Origin: Ichthyophis bannanicus
Lineage: Eukaryota > Chordata > Amphibia > Gymnophiona > Ichthyophiidae
Length of the DNA stretch: 64,000 bases
Assembly: GCA_033557465.1 (NCBI GenBank)
Contig: CM066051.1
Coordinates: 101,099,026-101,163,025, forward strand
Direction: 5' to 3'
The translations under genes and the position numbers were made by a program. This document shows positions 1 to 11,255 of this stretch, one piece after another. Numbering within the stretch: position 1 is the stretch's first letter; each line of letters begins with the position of its first letter. The notes under the pieces were generated by a model. The model saw only the letters and a list, made by a program, of their open reading frames with translations. It searched no databases and was not told the origin of the DNA.

Positions 1-180
1 CCTATAGGCACTCCTTGTGGTCTTGGGCAAGCCACTTAACCCTCCATTGCCCATGTTCCCTGTAAGTATTAGCGTATGTGTGTCATATCCCCTCGTGTTA
101 AATGTATCTCCCAATTGACCGCTTTGACCCGGTGAAAAGCAGGATATAAATACAGCTAAATAAAATAAAATAAATAAAAT
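1..180 (+). repeat. SINE, 3' part (5' end cut by the window edge)
   Basis: This stretch matches, base for base in long runs, the 3' two thirds of the complete SINE at 28284-28566 (shared core: CTTGGGCAAGCCACTTAACC, then CATGTTCCCTGTAAGTATTA) and ends in the same A-rich AAATAAA-type tail. The tRNA-like head is missing, probably because it lies before the window. Non-autonomous; it needs a LINE for movement. Confidence 0.85.
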
Positions 181-574
181 TTGGTCCAGGGGTTGGGCAG
201 TAGCCCATCGGCTGTTGAGGCTGCGTGAGAAGTACTAATTTTCTCTCTGGAAGAGGTGGCACTGCAGTACAGTAGCCTTTGGATCTCATAAGTGGGTTTC
301 CAATAATTGGTACTTGGAGAGAGGGGGTTTGGAGTTGCTTTTCTGCCTTTTGCATAGAGAATAGTAGAGGTTTCCGTAGCGTAAGGTTTTTTATGTGGCT
401 CTTGTGAATCTGATTTGTCAATAGGATACTGGAGGCTGGTGGGAGGTGCCTGCTACTGGGTGTCAAACTGACATGCTCTGTCTCCAAGCTGTTAGTGAGA
501 GGCGACAACCCACAAGTGGGGACTGGACTGTAGGGAACTCAGGGAAAGACAATTAGCAGGTAAGACCTAATTTC
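181..574 (+). mobile_element. DIRS right-end remnant (group 2-like terminus)
   Basis: The end of this stretch (about 440-574) matches the terminal repeats of element H: 'gtctccaagctg', 'gacaacccaca', 'gggactggact' and then 'aattagcaggtaagacctaatttcacc' split over the boundary. It reads as the right terminal region of a DIRS element whose body has been lost or replaced by the SINE to its left. No coding sequence is visible; the long minus-strand open frame here has no family features. Confidence 0.6.
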
Positions 575-1413
575 ACCATTCAGCTCGGGTCCAGGAGTTA
601 TTACATCCACCCCTTGGCTTTCCATAGAAACCTCTCCACGAATCCTTGGCAAATAGGCAAAATATCTACAGCGAACTCTTAAGGCCACCAAAAAATTGCT
701 CTCTAGCATTTACAAAACTGAAATCTGATCATAATTTGGGAAATTTAAAAACTGTACATTCTTGATACAGGTTATATTCCCGGTCTGTGGTTTAGACTAG
801 AGAAGGGTGATCCCTTCTTCCCCCATGCAAACAAGAAGCAGCAGCAGGCCAAAGAAAGGAGAAATAGCAACACATCACCAGAGGGTTCAAATAAGTGCTG
901 CATTATGATTTAAATGGCTTTGCCGCCACTGCAGGTCCTGGAGAAGGGAGAGGGGTGGTTAAAGGAGGGGAGGGTAGGAGGATTGAGTGCTCACCTAGGG
1001 CAACTCATATCCTTGCACCTGCCCTGCCCCTCACTGTTCCCAAAGGGGTGAGCCCCTTTGTTCGTACTGCTAGAGTGCACTATCACCAGCTGGGATTTTT
1101 TATGTGCTGGCAGTCGTCCCTGACATCACCAGATTGTGAGCAAACTCTAAGGCTGCCACTGAACAGCTAACACTTCTCCCCACACAAAAGCCCAGAGAAC
1201 AGGGATTATGCACTCTGTGTTAGTATGTACCGTTTCATCCTTTCCCGAAAACAAATAGCTGCCACTGCAAGTTATTCCTTGCACAGACTTAATATGGCAA
1301 CTAGAGACAAAGATTCAAGGACACGGGCTCGTGGTATTAAACTGGAGTAAGAGATTATGACAAAAATCAAGCATGTTTGGGATAGATGCAAAGGGTGGTG
1401 AGTAGGGTTAAGG
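575..1413. other. Unassigned intergenic sequence
   Basis: I see no gene, no recognisable transposon domain and no repeat shared with the rest of the window. The short open frame at 895-1170 is G-rich and low in complexity and looks accidental. Confidence 0.5.
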
Positions 1414-1713
1414 GAGAACATAAGATATGCCATACTGGGTCAGACCAAGGTCCATCAAGCCCAGTATCCTGTTTCCAACAGTGGCCAATCTAGGTCACAA
1501 GTACCTGACAGATTCACTAAAAGACAGAGGTTCCACAATGCTTATACTGGGGCAAGCAGTGGATATCCCCTATCCCCTTTAACAATGGTTTATTGACCTT
1601 TTGTCCAGGAACTTGTCCAAACCTTTCTTAAATCCAGCTACACCAACAGCTTTTACTACATCCTCCGGTAATGAATTCCAGAGTTTGATTACACATTGAG
1701 TGAAAAAATATTT
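1414..1713 (-). mobile_element. CR1 LINE family a, copy 1, 3' part (outer shell of nest)
   Basis: Antisense 3' end of CR1 family a. On the plus strand it opens with AGAACATAAG and 'gccatactgggtcagacc', the complement of the family's 3' end (...TTATGTTCTTATG), then the 3' UTR and the last codons of ORF2. It stops abruptly at ATTTTCTC, where DIRS A begins. The interrupted sequence resumes at 18775 with CTCTTATTAGTC, so this and 18775-20305 are two halves of one copy. Confidence 0.88.
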
Positions 1714-1900
1714 TCTCCAGGAACAAGCAGCAAGTCAGTCCTCACTTATGGGTGACATCAGCACCGACGGAGCCCGCGTGGAGCAATTCCCCAGCTTTCA
1801 AAGAAAGCTTTTGGGATTGCTGCCAAGCATGCGTGGTCCTCTTCCCGCCCAAGGGTGCCATCTTGCTCAGTCTCCCTTTTTCCGTGGAGCCCTTCGGATG
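1714..1900 (+). repeat. DIRS A left inverted terminal repeat
   Basis: Closely parallels the left terminal repeat of the well preserved element C (45921-46080): 'aagcaggaagtcagtcctcac', 'gacggagccc', 'cccagctttcaaagaaagc', 'ttcccgcccaa', 'ggtgccatctt' all recur in order. Its inverted partner is mostly deleted in A. Confidence 0.85.
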
Positions 1901-2120
1901 CACGTCCTCGTCCCTTGGAAAAAGTTTTGTTTTTCTCACCTTAACAGGCTCTCTTCCTTTTTTTCCGGTTGCACTGGTCCTCTACCCATCTTCCCCTTGC
2001 TCTCTTTATCGGAGCTTGTGGGGATAACTTAAAAAAAATGTCTATGGGCTTCGCACCCTTTTTTCCTTCTCAACCGCTGGCCGCGTGGGTCTTCAACCTC
2101 ACAGGGGCCGTTTTTGCCCC

Positions 2121-4042
2121 ATGGCCACCGGGTTTAAAAAATGCGATAGATGTTCTAGGAACATGTCGCTTACGGACACTCATGACTGTTGTCTAAGGTG
2201 TCTAGGAGCTGACCATGACCCAGAGCTCTGCTCGCTCTGAAAGAAAATGTCCTCTAAGGCCCTGCTCAGCCGTAAGCAGAAGTCTGAAGACATTTTCCAA
2301 AAGGCTGCCTTGGAGTCTCCGGTGGCACACTCGGTCGTCTCCCCTCTGGTGGGTTCTCCCCCTGCGGCATCGCGTTCCAGGCGGCACTCTGACCAGGGGT
2401 CCCCCAAGGTGGAAATGCGCAAAAAGGCAGCCTCAAAGTCACTGTCTGGGGCCCCCGACAAGTGTGAGCACTCCCGCGCCCGTTTGCTTAGCCCCCTTCA
2501 GCGTTCCCGAGAGTCAGACAATGAGCAGCCCTGCAAGGTACCTCGCAGAGGAGTGGAGGCCTCTGGCGAAGGCGCCCAGTCTCCTGATGGTCATCTTGGT
2601 AAGGACCCCCTCTCCTCCTCAATGCCCGATCTGGTGACTCTGGTATCGGTGTTCCAGGGCCCCACGCCTGCGTGGGAGTCCCCTATGCTGGCCCTCGAAA
2701 TCAGCGTTTCTGTGTTCATTGCTTCCCAGCAGGCGCTCACGGCCAGCTTTGCTGACCTGCGCCCAGAGTCCGTGGGTCCCTTGCATCGGACACCCAAATC
2801 CGTCCTGGAAACTCCCGGGCCTTGTGAGGGTCCTTAATGTCAGTCTCACTCGCTTTCCCGTTCTTTGGAGGCGAGATCGTCCAGGGCCTCTGGCTCCAGG
2901 CCACCGGCTATCAGACAGGGCAAACTGCCCAGCTCGGAACCCTCGACCAACTTCTCGGACTGAGAATCCGATGGGGATACCTCCCCGGAGAGCCGCACCC
3001 ACCGGGATCTCCCATCAGACCCCTCACCACCTGGTCTCCAGTGGCGTTCACCACCTGAGGACACCTCCTTCCTGGTGTTTATTTGGGACATGGCTCGGGC
3101 CCTCAACCTGGTCACCCAGGCCGAGGAGGACCCTCGTGCTGAGGAACTCGATATTCTTCAGTAGGAGGCCCCACCTAGGGAATCCCTCACCATGCCGGTG
3201 CCGCCGATTCTTTCTCGGCTATTGCTCCGCATGTTGGAGGCCCCGGCCTCAGTTCCCATTGTGAACAAGCGCCTTGACACAATGTACAAGGTGCAGCGAG
3301 GACCAGGCTTTTGAAAGATCCAACTTCCTCACACCTCGATGGTGGTAGAATCAGCTATGAGGAATCAGAAAAGCCCAAAGTCACATTCCTCGGTTCCTCC
3401 GGGCTGAGAATCGAGAGCCCTTGATGCCCTGGGCCGCAAGGTCTATCAAGGTTCCATGCTCTCTTGTTGCATCCAGGCATACCAACTAAATACTGGTATG
3501 CTCCTCCGCGACTTTCAAAAGGACTTGGTGGTTTCTCCGCGGGCCTCAGGGGTGAGCCTCTCAACAGGTTCCGCACCCTGTTGAAATCAGTGGCTGACTG
3601 CTCCAAGTATATCTCTCGAGCCTCCTATGATGGCTTTGAGACTTTGGCTCGGGTGGCGGCCACAGGCATCGGAGCCTGCTGCCAGGCTTGGCTCCAATCT
3701 TTGGATTTGGAGCAGTGTGTGCAGGAGAAGCTCCTGGATGTGCCCTGTCTCGGCGAACAACTCTTTGGTAAGCCGATGGAGGAGAAGGCGGCTGTGATCG
3801 AGACAGGGTACATCACTAGGACCCGTCTCTCCCACAAGACCTCTACGCTGCCTCGGAAGAAGCAGCCTATCAAGAAGCCCTTCTTCCCCAGAAAACGCCT
3901 CCAGTACCGCGGCTACTTACCGTACCCGGCTACCCCTGCGCCAACCACTCCTGCGCAGGGGAAGTCTGGCCAGGGCCACCGTAAACCAAAGGGCCCGAAG
4001 GCCCAGACGTCGGCTCCCCAACAGCCCCCGCAGGGGTTTTGA
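2121..4042 (+). pseudogene. DIRS A gag (broken)
   Basis: Gag-like coding region. The ATG at 2121 opens a zinc-binding-like motif (CDRC...THDCCLRC...H) shared with elements C and J. An in-frame TGA at 2238 follows 39 codons; the same frame resumes at the ATG at 2247 and runs to 2837. After that the homologous segments (an acidic patch, 'EEDPRAEELD', then 'FRTLLKSVADCSKYISRASYD' as a match to C) are found in different frames, with a stop at about 3162. The C-terminal part (3540-4042) is basic and Pro/Gln rich, as in C. Gag in DIRS is presumed to be the nucleic-acid-binding structural protein. Clearly dead here. Confidence 0.8.
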
Positions 4043-4074
4043 CGCCAGCAGCATAGCCCCTTGCCCTCTGGCAA

Positions 4075-4756
4075 TGCAACAGCCAGTGGGGGGATGCCTG
4101 TCCTGCTTCGCCCCTTCGTGGGCACTTATCACCTCGGACACCTGGGTCATCCGGGAGGGCTACTGCCTCCACTTTGACAGGCTTCCACCCCCTTTCTCCC
4201 TGGCGGAGCCTCCTTGACTCCCCACACACCAGCTGTTGCTGCAGTGGGAACTACAGTCCCTCCTTGCCCAACGGGCAGTCGAGAGGGTTCTCCCCACCTT
4301 CGCGTTCAGGGCTTTTATTCCCAGTACTTCCTCGTCCCGAAAAAGACGGGGGGTCTTTGGCCCATCCTTGACCTCCAAGCTGAACAAGTTCCTGGTGTGG
4401 GAGAAATTAAAGATGCTATCTCTTGGCGTGCTGCTGCCCTTCCTCCGGCAGGGGAACTGGCTATGCTCCTTGGATCTAAAGGACACTTAACGCCCATATC
4501 TTGATCCACCCCCAACACAGGCAGTACCTGCGTTTCAGGGTACAGGGAGAGCACTTCCAGTACAGGGTGCTCCCCTTCAGCTTTGCATCCGCCCCGTGGG
4601 TCTTCACGAAGTGCCTCATCGTGGCTGCTGCTCATCTTCAGCGTTGGGGCGTGCCGGTCTTTCCCTACCTCGACAACTGGCTCATTATGAGCTCCTCCGT
4701 CGAGGAGGCCCAGCAAGCGATATCGCACACTGTCCTCTTCTTGGAGAGCTTGGGGT
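4075..4756 (+). pseudogene. DIRS A reverse transcriptase, first part
   Basis: Matches RT of element C in pieces: FYSQYFLVPKKTGGL (4314-4360 region), 'LCSLDLKDT', 'ILIHPQHRQYLRF', 'HFQYRVLPFSFASAP' and 'FPYLDNWLIM'. A one-base indel before 4500 breaks the frame. The catalytic YLDD box reads YLDN (codon AAC in place of GAC), so the polymerase would be inactive even without the frameshift. The reading stops at 4756, where an antisense CR1 is inserted; RT resumes at 8612. Confidence 0.85.
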
Positions 4757-4929
4757 TAAGAACATAAGAACATAAGACATGCCATACTGGGTCAGACCGA
4801 GGTCCATCAAGCCCAGTATCCTGTTTCCAACAGTGGCCAATCTAGGTTATACGTACCTAGCAATATCCCCAAAGACACAGGTTCCAAAATGCTTGTACTG
4901 GGTCAAGCATTGATATCCTGGGTCCCTTT

Positions 4930-7878
4930 TTAATAGTGGTTTATGGACCTTTCCTCCAGGAACTTGTCCATACCTTTTTTAAACCCAGCTATACTAACAG
5001 CCCTTACTACATCCTCCGGTAACAGATTCCAGAGTTTGATTACACGTTGAGTGAAAAAATATTTTCTCTTATTTGTCTTAAATAGTTTACCCTGTAGCTT
5101 CATTACATGTCCCCTAGTCTTTCTATACTCTGATAGCGTAAACAATTGATCCACGTTTATCCGTTCCACTCCATTCATTAATTTATAGACCTCTATCATA
5201 TCTCCCCTCAGCCGTCTCTTCTCCAGGCTAAAGAGCCCTAACCTTCTTAGCCTCTCTTCATAGGAGTAGCCTTCCATCCCCTTCACCAATTTGGTGGCTC
5301 TTCTCTGTACTTTTTCTAATAACGCTATGTCCTTTTTAAGATACGGTGACCAGAATTGCACACAATATTCAAGGTGCGGTCGTACCATGGAGCGATACAG
5401 AGGCATTATAATATCCTTTGTTTTGTTCTCCATCCCTTTCCTTATGATACCTAGCATTCTATTTGCTTTCTTGGCCGCCGCTGCACACTGGGCGGAGGGT
5501 TTTAACATGCTATCCACAATGACTCCTAAATCTTTTTCCTGGGTGGTGGTTTCTAATGTGGAGCCTTGCATCGTGTAACTATAGTTTGGGTTGTTCTTTC
5601 CTAGGTGCATAACTTTGCACTTGTCCACATTAAATTTCATCTGCCATTTGGATGCCCAGTCTTCCAATTTATCCAGATCCTCCTGCAGATTTCCACAATC
5701 CTCTTGGGTTTTAACAACTTTAAACAGTTTTGTGTCATCTGCAAATTTGATAATCTCACTCGTTATTCCCTTTTCCAGGTCATTTATGAATATGTCAAAA
5801 AGCAGCGGACCCAGTACAGATCCCTGGGGTACTCCACTATTCACCTTTTTCCATTGGGAATATTGGCCATTTAGCCCTACCCTCTGCTTTCTATCTTTTA
5901 ACCAGTTCCCGATCCACAATAGTACACTGCCTCCTATCCCATGACTTTTTAGCTTCGCCAAAAGTCTCTGATGGGGGACTTTGTCAAAAGCTTTCTGAAA
6001 GTCCAGATACACTATATCAACCGACTCACCTTTGTCTACCTGTTTATGCACACCTTCAAAAAAACATATCAGATTAGTAAGACAAGATCTTCCTTGTCTA
6101 AAGCCATGTTGGCTGTCTCCCATTAGGCCATGACTATCTACATGCTGTGTAATTTTGTTCTTTATTATGGTTTCTACCATTTTCCCTGGTACTGACGTCA
6201 GGCTCATCGGTCTGTAATTTCCTGGGTCACCCCTGGAACCCTTTTTAAAAATTGGTGTTACGTTGGCGACCCTCCAATCTCCAGGTATTACAGATGATTT
6301 TAATGAAAGTTCACAGATTACCAATAGCAGGTCTGCAATCTCATATTTCAGTTCTTTCTACACTCTGGGATGTATACCATCCGGTCCAGGTGATTTGCTA
6401 CTATTCAGTTTATCAAATAGTTGTAATATATCTTCCCGGTGTAGCGATATTTCTCTCAATTCCTCTGCAGTATCACCTTTAAATACCACTTCAGTCTTGG
6501 GTAACATCCCTACATCTTCCTCAGTAAAGACCGAAGCAAAGAATTCATTCAGTCTCTCTGCTATAGCCTTGTTTCCTCTTACTGCCCCTTTTACCCCTCT
6601 ATCATCTAATGGTCCAATTGACTCTCTCACAGGCCTTTTGCTACGAATGTACTTGAAAAAGTCTTTATTTCGTGTTTTTGCTTCCATAGCAAGTTTCTTC
6701 TCAAATTCCCGCTTTGCCTGCCTTATCAATGCTTTGCATTTAACTTGCCAGTGCTTGTGCTGTTTCCAGTTTTCATCGTTTGGCTCTTTTTTCCATTTCC
6801 TGAAGGTTGCTTTTTTGGCAGCAACAGCCTCTCTGACCTCACCTTTAAACCATGCTGGCAGTTTTTTGGACTTTCTTCCACTTTTCTTAATGCGTGGAAT
6901 ACAGCTGGTCTGGGCTTCGAGGATAGTATTTTTAAATAACACCCAAGCTTGCTGTAAGTCTTTAACCTTTGGAACCGCTCCTTTTAGTTTTTTCCTAACT
7001 ATATTCCTCATCCTATCATAGTCTCCCTTTTGAAAGTTAAAAGGTAGTACTGTGGATGCCTTTACTATCTGTCCTCCACTAATTAAATCAAACATGATCA
7101 TACTATGATCACTATTGCTAAGTGGTCCCAACACCCTTATTTCTTGCACCAGATCTGGCGTTCCACTAAGGACTAGGTCCAGTATGGCTTCCCCTCTGGT
7201 CGGTTCATGAACCAGCTGCTCCAAGAAGCAGTCATTTATTCCATCTAGAAACTTTATCTCTTTAGCTTGTCCTGCTGTGACACTGACCCAGTCGATACCG
7301 GGGTAATTGAAATCACTCATTATTACTACTCTGTTGTGACTTTTGTTAGCTTCCTTGATTTCTTTGAGCATTTCATCATCCATTTGTTCATTCTGGCCAG
7401 GCGGTCGATAGTATACTCCCACTGCCATCACCTTCCCCTTCATAAATGGAATTTCAATCCATAGAGATTCTACAGCAAATTTTGTTCCCTGCAAAACTTT
7501 AATCCTTTCTGACTCAATGCCCTCTCTAACATAGAGCGCAACCCCTCCACCAATTTGATCAGCTCTATCATTACGATATAGTTTGTATCCAGGTATCACA
7601 GTGTCCCACTGGTTATCCTCCTTCCACCATGTCTCTGAGAGTGCAATCATATCTAACCTCTCATTTAGTGCTATATATTCTAACTCTCCCATCTTATTGT
7701 TTAGACTTCTAGCATTGGCATACAAGCATTTTAGAGACTGTATTTTATTCATATTAATCTGGCTATTGGTAGGCAGGGGTAATTTGGAATCTTTATGCTC
7801 TGTCTGCTCCTTACTCAAGGGCATTTGGGCTACTATACTCCCTTTTGGAACCTCTCTGCTTTTGGTAGTATCCTTCAA
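4930..7878 (-). pseudogene. CR1-a2 ORF2: endonuclease and reverse transcriptase, one stop
   Basis: About 971 codons in one minus-strand frame, broken only by a TAG at 6358-6360. Other copies have Leu (TTG) there, in the motif [20 protein letters not shown]. The N-terminal third is an APE-type endonuclease (SLKCLYANARSLNNKMGELE; MSDFNYPGIDW; SNSDHSMI near its end). The rest is CR1-type RT with [27 protein letters not shown] and the catalytic FADD box, then the C-terminal domain with [13 protein letters not shown] and a final SINHY. Its role is target-primed reverse transcription. Apart from the one nonsense change it looks intact, so the insertion is fairly young. Confidence 0.9.
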
Positions 7879-7934
7879 GGATACCTTCGTCCGAACTATG
7901 CACTCCTGGGTGACTGTCAGCTTTCCCCTATTTT

Positions 7935-8591
7935 CTAGTTTAAAAGCTTCTCTATCTCTTTTTTAAAAGTTAATGCCAGCAGTCTGGTCCCATCCTGATT
8001 AAGGTGAAGCCCATCCCTTCGGAAGAGCCCCCCCTTTCCCCAGAATGTTCCCCAGTTCCTAACAAATCCAAAACCCTCATCCTTGCACCAATGTCTCATC
8101 CACGCATTGAGACTCCGGAGCTCTGCCTGTCTTTTGGGTCCTGCACGTGGAACAGGAAGCATTTCGGAGAATGCTATCCTGGAAGTTCTGGATTTCAACT
8201 TCCTACCTAAAAGCTTAAATTTAGCCTCCAGAACTTCCCTACCACATTTTCCTATGTCATTGGTACCAACATGTACCAAGACAGCAGACTCCTCCCCAGC
8301 ACTATCTATGATCCTATCTAGGTGGTGCGTGAGGTCCGCTACCTTCGCACCAGGCAGGCATGTTACCAGGCGATCCTCACGTCCACCAGCCACCCAGCTA
8401 TATACATTCCTAATGATTGAATCACCAACTATAACAGCTGTCCTGACCCTCCCCTCATGGGGACATGGCCCTGGAGAAACGTCCTCAGTGCGAGAGGGTT
8501 TTACATCACCTGGAGGACAGGTCCTAGTTACAGGATCACTTCCTGCCACACCAGGGTGATGCTCTCCTGTCACGTGACCTCTCTCCTCCAT
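7935..8591 (-). CDS. CR1-a2 ORF1, SGNH-esterase-type protein (possibly N-truncated)
   Basis: The open frame runs from about 8627 to 7935, but codons upstream of the Met at 8591 fall in or near the DIRS junction, so 8591 is the likelier start. The protein has the blocks of an SGNH hydrolase: VIVGDSIIRNV (catalytic Ser in GDS), VLVHVGTNDIGK (GTND) and FRRDGLHLNQDGTRLLA (catalytic Asp/His pair). CR1 ORF1 proteins of several vertebrates carry such an esterase domain; its exact job in retrotransposition is not settled. No PHD-like N-terminal domain is visible, so the 5' end is probably incomplete. A 56-bp spacer separates it from ORF2. Confidence 0.82.
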   Translation of the reverse strand: MEERGHVTGEHHPGVAGSDPVTRTCPPGDVKPSRTEDVSPGPCPHEGRVRTAVIVGDSIIRNVYSWVAGGREDRLVTCLPGAKVADLTHHLDRIIDSAGEESAVLVHVGTNDIGKCGREVLEAKFKLLGRKLKSRTSRIAFSEMLPVPRAGPKRQAELRSLNAWMRHWCKDEGFGFVRNWGTFWGKGGLFRRDGLHLNQDGTRLLALTFKKEIEKLLN

Positions 8592-8611
8592 GGCAACAGG
8601 GATGCTGCCAG

Positions 8612-9780
8612 ACTGGTTCTTGGTCAACTACCCAAAGTCCCGACACAGGCTCTCGAGTTCATAGGGATGCGCCTCAATACTCGGCAGGCCATTGCCTTCT
8701 TGCCAGTGGATCAGTCCACCCGGCTCTGAGCTCTGGCGGCTCGCGTCCAGTGTGCCCACCAGGTCACCGCTCGGTCTATGCTACGTCTCTTAGGCTACAT
8801 GGCCTCGACCATGCATGGGGTTCCTCACTCCTGCCTGCACATGCGGACGGCCCAGTGGTGTCTCAGCTCTCAGTGGAGTCAATCCCTCGGATACCTCAGG
8901 GATCCTGTCAGGGTTCTTTCCGATCTTTGTTTGTCCCTGAACTGGTGGCAAAACCCCCGCAATGCAACCTCCTGCGGGGATCGCCCTTCCAGGCCCCACG
9001 ACACAATGTGGTGCTAACCACGGATGTTTCTCTGTTGGGGTGAGTAGCCCATTGCGGGTCCCTCTGCACGCAGGGACAATTGTCGCCTGTGGCGGCTCAG
9101 CAGCAGATAAACCTGCTCGAGCTCCGAGCCATCCGGTGGGCCCTGAGGGCCTTTGAGGATGTCCTCAGCGGGAAGTCGGTTCTGGTGCAGACCGACAACC
9201 GGGTAGCGATGTTCTACATCAACAAAGAGGGGAGCATGGTGTTGCGTTCCCTCTGCAGGGAGGCAGTCCTCATCTGTTCCTTTGCTGCCTGACGGAGGAT
9301 GTCCCTCAAGGGGACGTACCTCCAGGGTCAGGAGAATGGCCTGGCGGACAGACTCAGCAGAATCCTTCACCCCCCACGAGTGGCGCCTGGATCCTAGAGT
9401 GGCAGGCTAGCTGTTTCTGCTCTGGGGCACTCCAGCGATGGACCGCCAGCCCCCAGAACATGCAGCTCCCTCACTTCTGCGGCCCGGTGCCGCACCGAGG
9501 GCCCCGATGCATTTCTCCTTTACTGGTCCTTCAGTCTCCTATATGCATTCCCTCCTTTCCCCCTCATTGTGAGAACTCTGTTCAAGGCCCAACGGGACGG
9601 AGCGTCACTGATTCTCATGGCCCCCTTGTGGCCTCGGCAGCCTTGGTTCCTGCTCCTCCTTCGGCTATCGTCGGAGCCTCCGATTCCCCTGGGCTCTGCC
9701 AGGGACTTGCTGATACAGGAGGAGGATCAGGTACTGCACCCAAACCTCCCCTCCCTATCCCTCACAGCCTGGGCGGCTGA
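8612..9780 (+). pseudogene. DIRS A RT end, RNase H and MT-like region
   Basis: Continues the RT interrupted at 4756 (LEFIGMRLNTRQA, then MASTMHG and RTAQWCL matching element C). RNase H follows with LTTDVSLLG at about 9016-9042, LLELRAIRWALRAF, VQTDNRVAMFYIN and LADRLSRIL. Then comes the region that in DIRS is called methyltransferase-like (PLWPRQPWFLLLLRL). Frames change at about 9045, 9290 and 9560. No function is left. Confidence 0.8.
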
Positions 9781-10013
9781 ACGGGTCTCTCTAGCCTCTC
9801 TGGCCCTTCCAGAGGAGGTCGAGGAAATCCTCCTGGCCTCGAGGAAGGACTCCTCTAAGCGGGCTAATGCCTTCGTGGAAACGCTTCTCCATCTGGTGCT
9901 CGGATCACCAGATTGACCCCTTCTGCCCAGTTCGGTGGGTTCTCCAGTACCTCCTCCACCTCTCGGGGGAAGGGCTGAAGTTGAACTCTGTTAGAGTTCA
10001 TTTGAGCGCCATA
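9781..10013 (+). pseudogene. DIRS A tyrosine recombinase, N-terminal stub
   Basis: AERVSLASLALPEEVEEILL, then WCSDHQIDPF and LQYLLHLSGEGLKLNSVRVH in the neighbouring frame, match the N-terminal core-binding part of the YR of element C. It ends at GCGCCAT (about 10013), where CR1-b starts. The catalytic domain is absent from A. Confidence 0.82.
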
Positions 10014-10059
10014 TTTTGGTTTCCTAGACCATGGGATTGCTGTTCCAAAGGTTGCAAAG

Positions 10060-10141
10060 CAGAGATGGCATCCATCTGTCCAAGAAAGATCAACGCGTCT
10101 TCAGTAGTAGACTGGCTAATCTACTGAAGAGGGCTTTAAAT
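10060..10141 (+). pseudogene. CR1-b ORF1 C-terminus
   Basis: Encodes RDGIHLSKKDQRVFSSRLAN and a stop after ALN. DGIHLS is the Asp-His block of the SGNH hydrolase domain, corresponding to DGLHLN in CR1-a2 ORF1. Only the last 27 codons survive. Confidence 0.75.
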
Positions 10142-10259
10142 TAGATTCGTTGGGGATGGGTGAAAAAAGCCCCCAGGTAAGTGAAAGCCCCCAGGTAAGT
10201 CATGCATTAAATTCCTTTATGGAAAAGGATAACAGGGGTAACATATGGAAAGCAGTGTG

Positions 10260-10646
10260 TATAAAATGCCTGTAGCATGGGGAATAAGATCCCTGATGTT
10301 AAAGCTTTGGTGGGAGTGGCTGACTTCGATTTAGTGGCAGTTACAGAAACATGATTCACAGAAAACCATGACTGGGATGTAACTATTCCTGGCTATACTT
10401 TATTCAGAAAGGACAGGATAAGAAGAAGGGGAGGAGGAGTGGCACTATATGTAAAAAATACTATTAAAGCTTTTGAATTATAGAGCTTAAAAGAGAGAGA
10501 GGAGGCATTGTGGGTTAAACTAGAAGGAGAAAGAGAAATCTATTTGCATTGGCGTGACATACAGACCTCCCTCACAAGAGGAAGAGGTGGACAGAGTTAA
10601 TTGAAGACATACGCAGCATTGCTAGGAAAGGGAACGTGCTACTGAT
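10260..10646 (+). pseudogene. CR1-b ORF2 endonuclease domain, first part
   Basis: Fragments in the order expected of a CR1 endonuclease: DFDLVAVTET, DWDVTIPGYTLFRKD, RRRGGGVALYVKNTIKAFEL, then a stop and a frame change. It ends at GCTACTGAT (10638-10646), duplicated at 14156-14164; the next codons (GDFNMPDVDW) continue after the RTE insertion. Confidence 0.82.
10638..10646 (+). repeat. Target site duplication of the RTE, left copy
   Basis: GCTACTGAT, repeated exactly at 14156-14164. Removing 10647-14164 restores the CR1 endonuclease reading (...VLLM/I-GDFNMPD), which supports it as a true target duplication. Confidence 0.85.
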
Positions 10647-10650
10647 GTTG

Positions 10651-11220
10651 TTAAGTGCCGTCGAGTCTGAGTCGACTCATGGCGACCCTCTGGATAGCTA
10701 TCCTAAATTGTGTTCGGTCTTCAGTCAGGCGGCTCATTCTTGACAGACTGGTACCCGTAGCTGCTGTTATTGTATCGATCCATCTCATTGCTGGCCTTCC
10801 TCTTTTGCGTTCACCTTCTATCTTGCCAAGCATGATGTCTTTCTCTAATGATCTCTCTCTTCGCATGATGTGTCCAAAGTATGAAAGTTGAAGTCTTGTT
10901 ATCTGAGCTTCTAAAGAAAGCTTAGGTTTGATCTCCTCTAGTACCGACTGGTTTGTTCTTCGGGCAGTCCATGGTATACACAGTATTCGCCGCCAGCACC
11001 ATAATTCAAAGGCATCAATTTTCTTCCTGTCTATCTTTTTCACTGTCCAGCTTTCACATCCATATGATGTTATTGAAAATACCATGGCTTGAACAAGTCA
11101 AATCTTTGTATGGAGAGAGACATCTCTGCTCTTGAGAATCTTATCTAGGTCTTTCATAGCCATTCTGCCAAGAGCAATGCGTCGTCTGATTTCTTGACTG
11201 TTTGTTGCTTCTTTATCGAT
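10651..11220 (-). pseudogene. RTE ORF2 C-terminal region
   Basis: Minus-strand segments TNSQEIRRRIALGRMAMKDL, ILKSRDVSLHTKI (to a stop), then SYGCESWTVKKIDRKKIDAF, ELWCWRRILCIPWTARRTNQ, LSYFGHIMRRERSLEKDIML and GKIEGERKRGRPAMRWIDTI. These belong to the post-RT C-terminal domain of RTE/BovB LINEs, as I recall that family. One stop or frame change at about 11090-11100 separates the two parts. It continues upstream at 14004-14155. Confidence 0.8.
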
Positions 11221-11255
11221 CACAGGTACACTAAAAAAATTTTTTTTTAAACTGC
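11221..11255 (+). repeat. DNA transposon terminal inverted repeat, left
   Basis: CACAGGTACACTA followed by an A/T run and ACTGCCTC; inverted partner at 13968-14003. Confidence 0.8.

Larger units (their letters stand above)
4757..8611 (-). mobile_element. CR1 LINE family a, copy 2 (near full length)
   Basis: A 3.86-kb antisense CR1 inserted into the RT gene of DIRS A. In sense order it has ORF1 (esterase), ORF2 (endonuclease plus RT), a 170-bp 3' UTR and the family's 3' end repeated twice (plus strand: AAGAACATAAGAACATAAG at 4757). The DIRS frame reads across the two junctions (before: LESLGL; after: a match to NYPKS...LEFIG), giving the insertion point. No convincing target duplication. It is the longest CR1 copy here and is damaged by a single in-frame stop in ORF2; its 5' end may be short of a full CR1. 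Confidence 0.88.

Noticed and set aside
895..1170. Plus-strand frame of 91 codons
   Set aside because: Low complexity, no homologous feature, no codon pattern or neighbouring signal; taken as chance.
10141..10200. Short tandem AAAGCCCCCAGGTAAGT-like repeat
   Set aside because: Two copies only, in the spacer between CR1-b ORF1 and ORF2; a local duplication without further signal.
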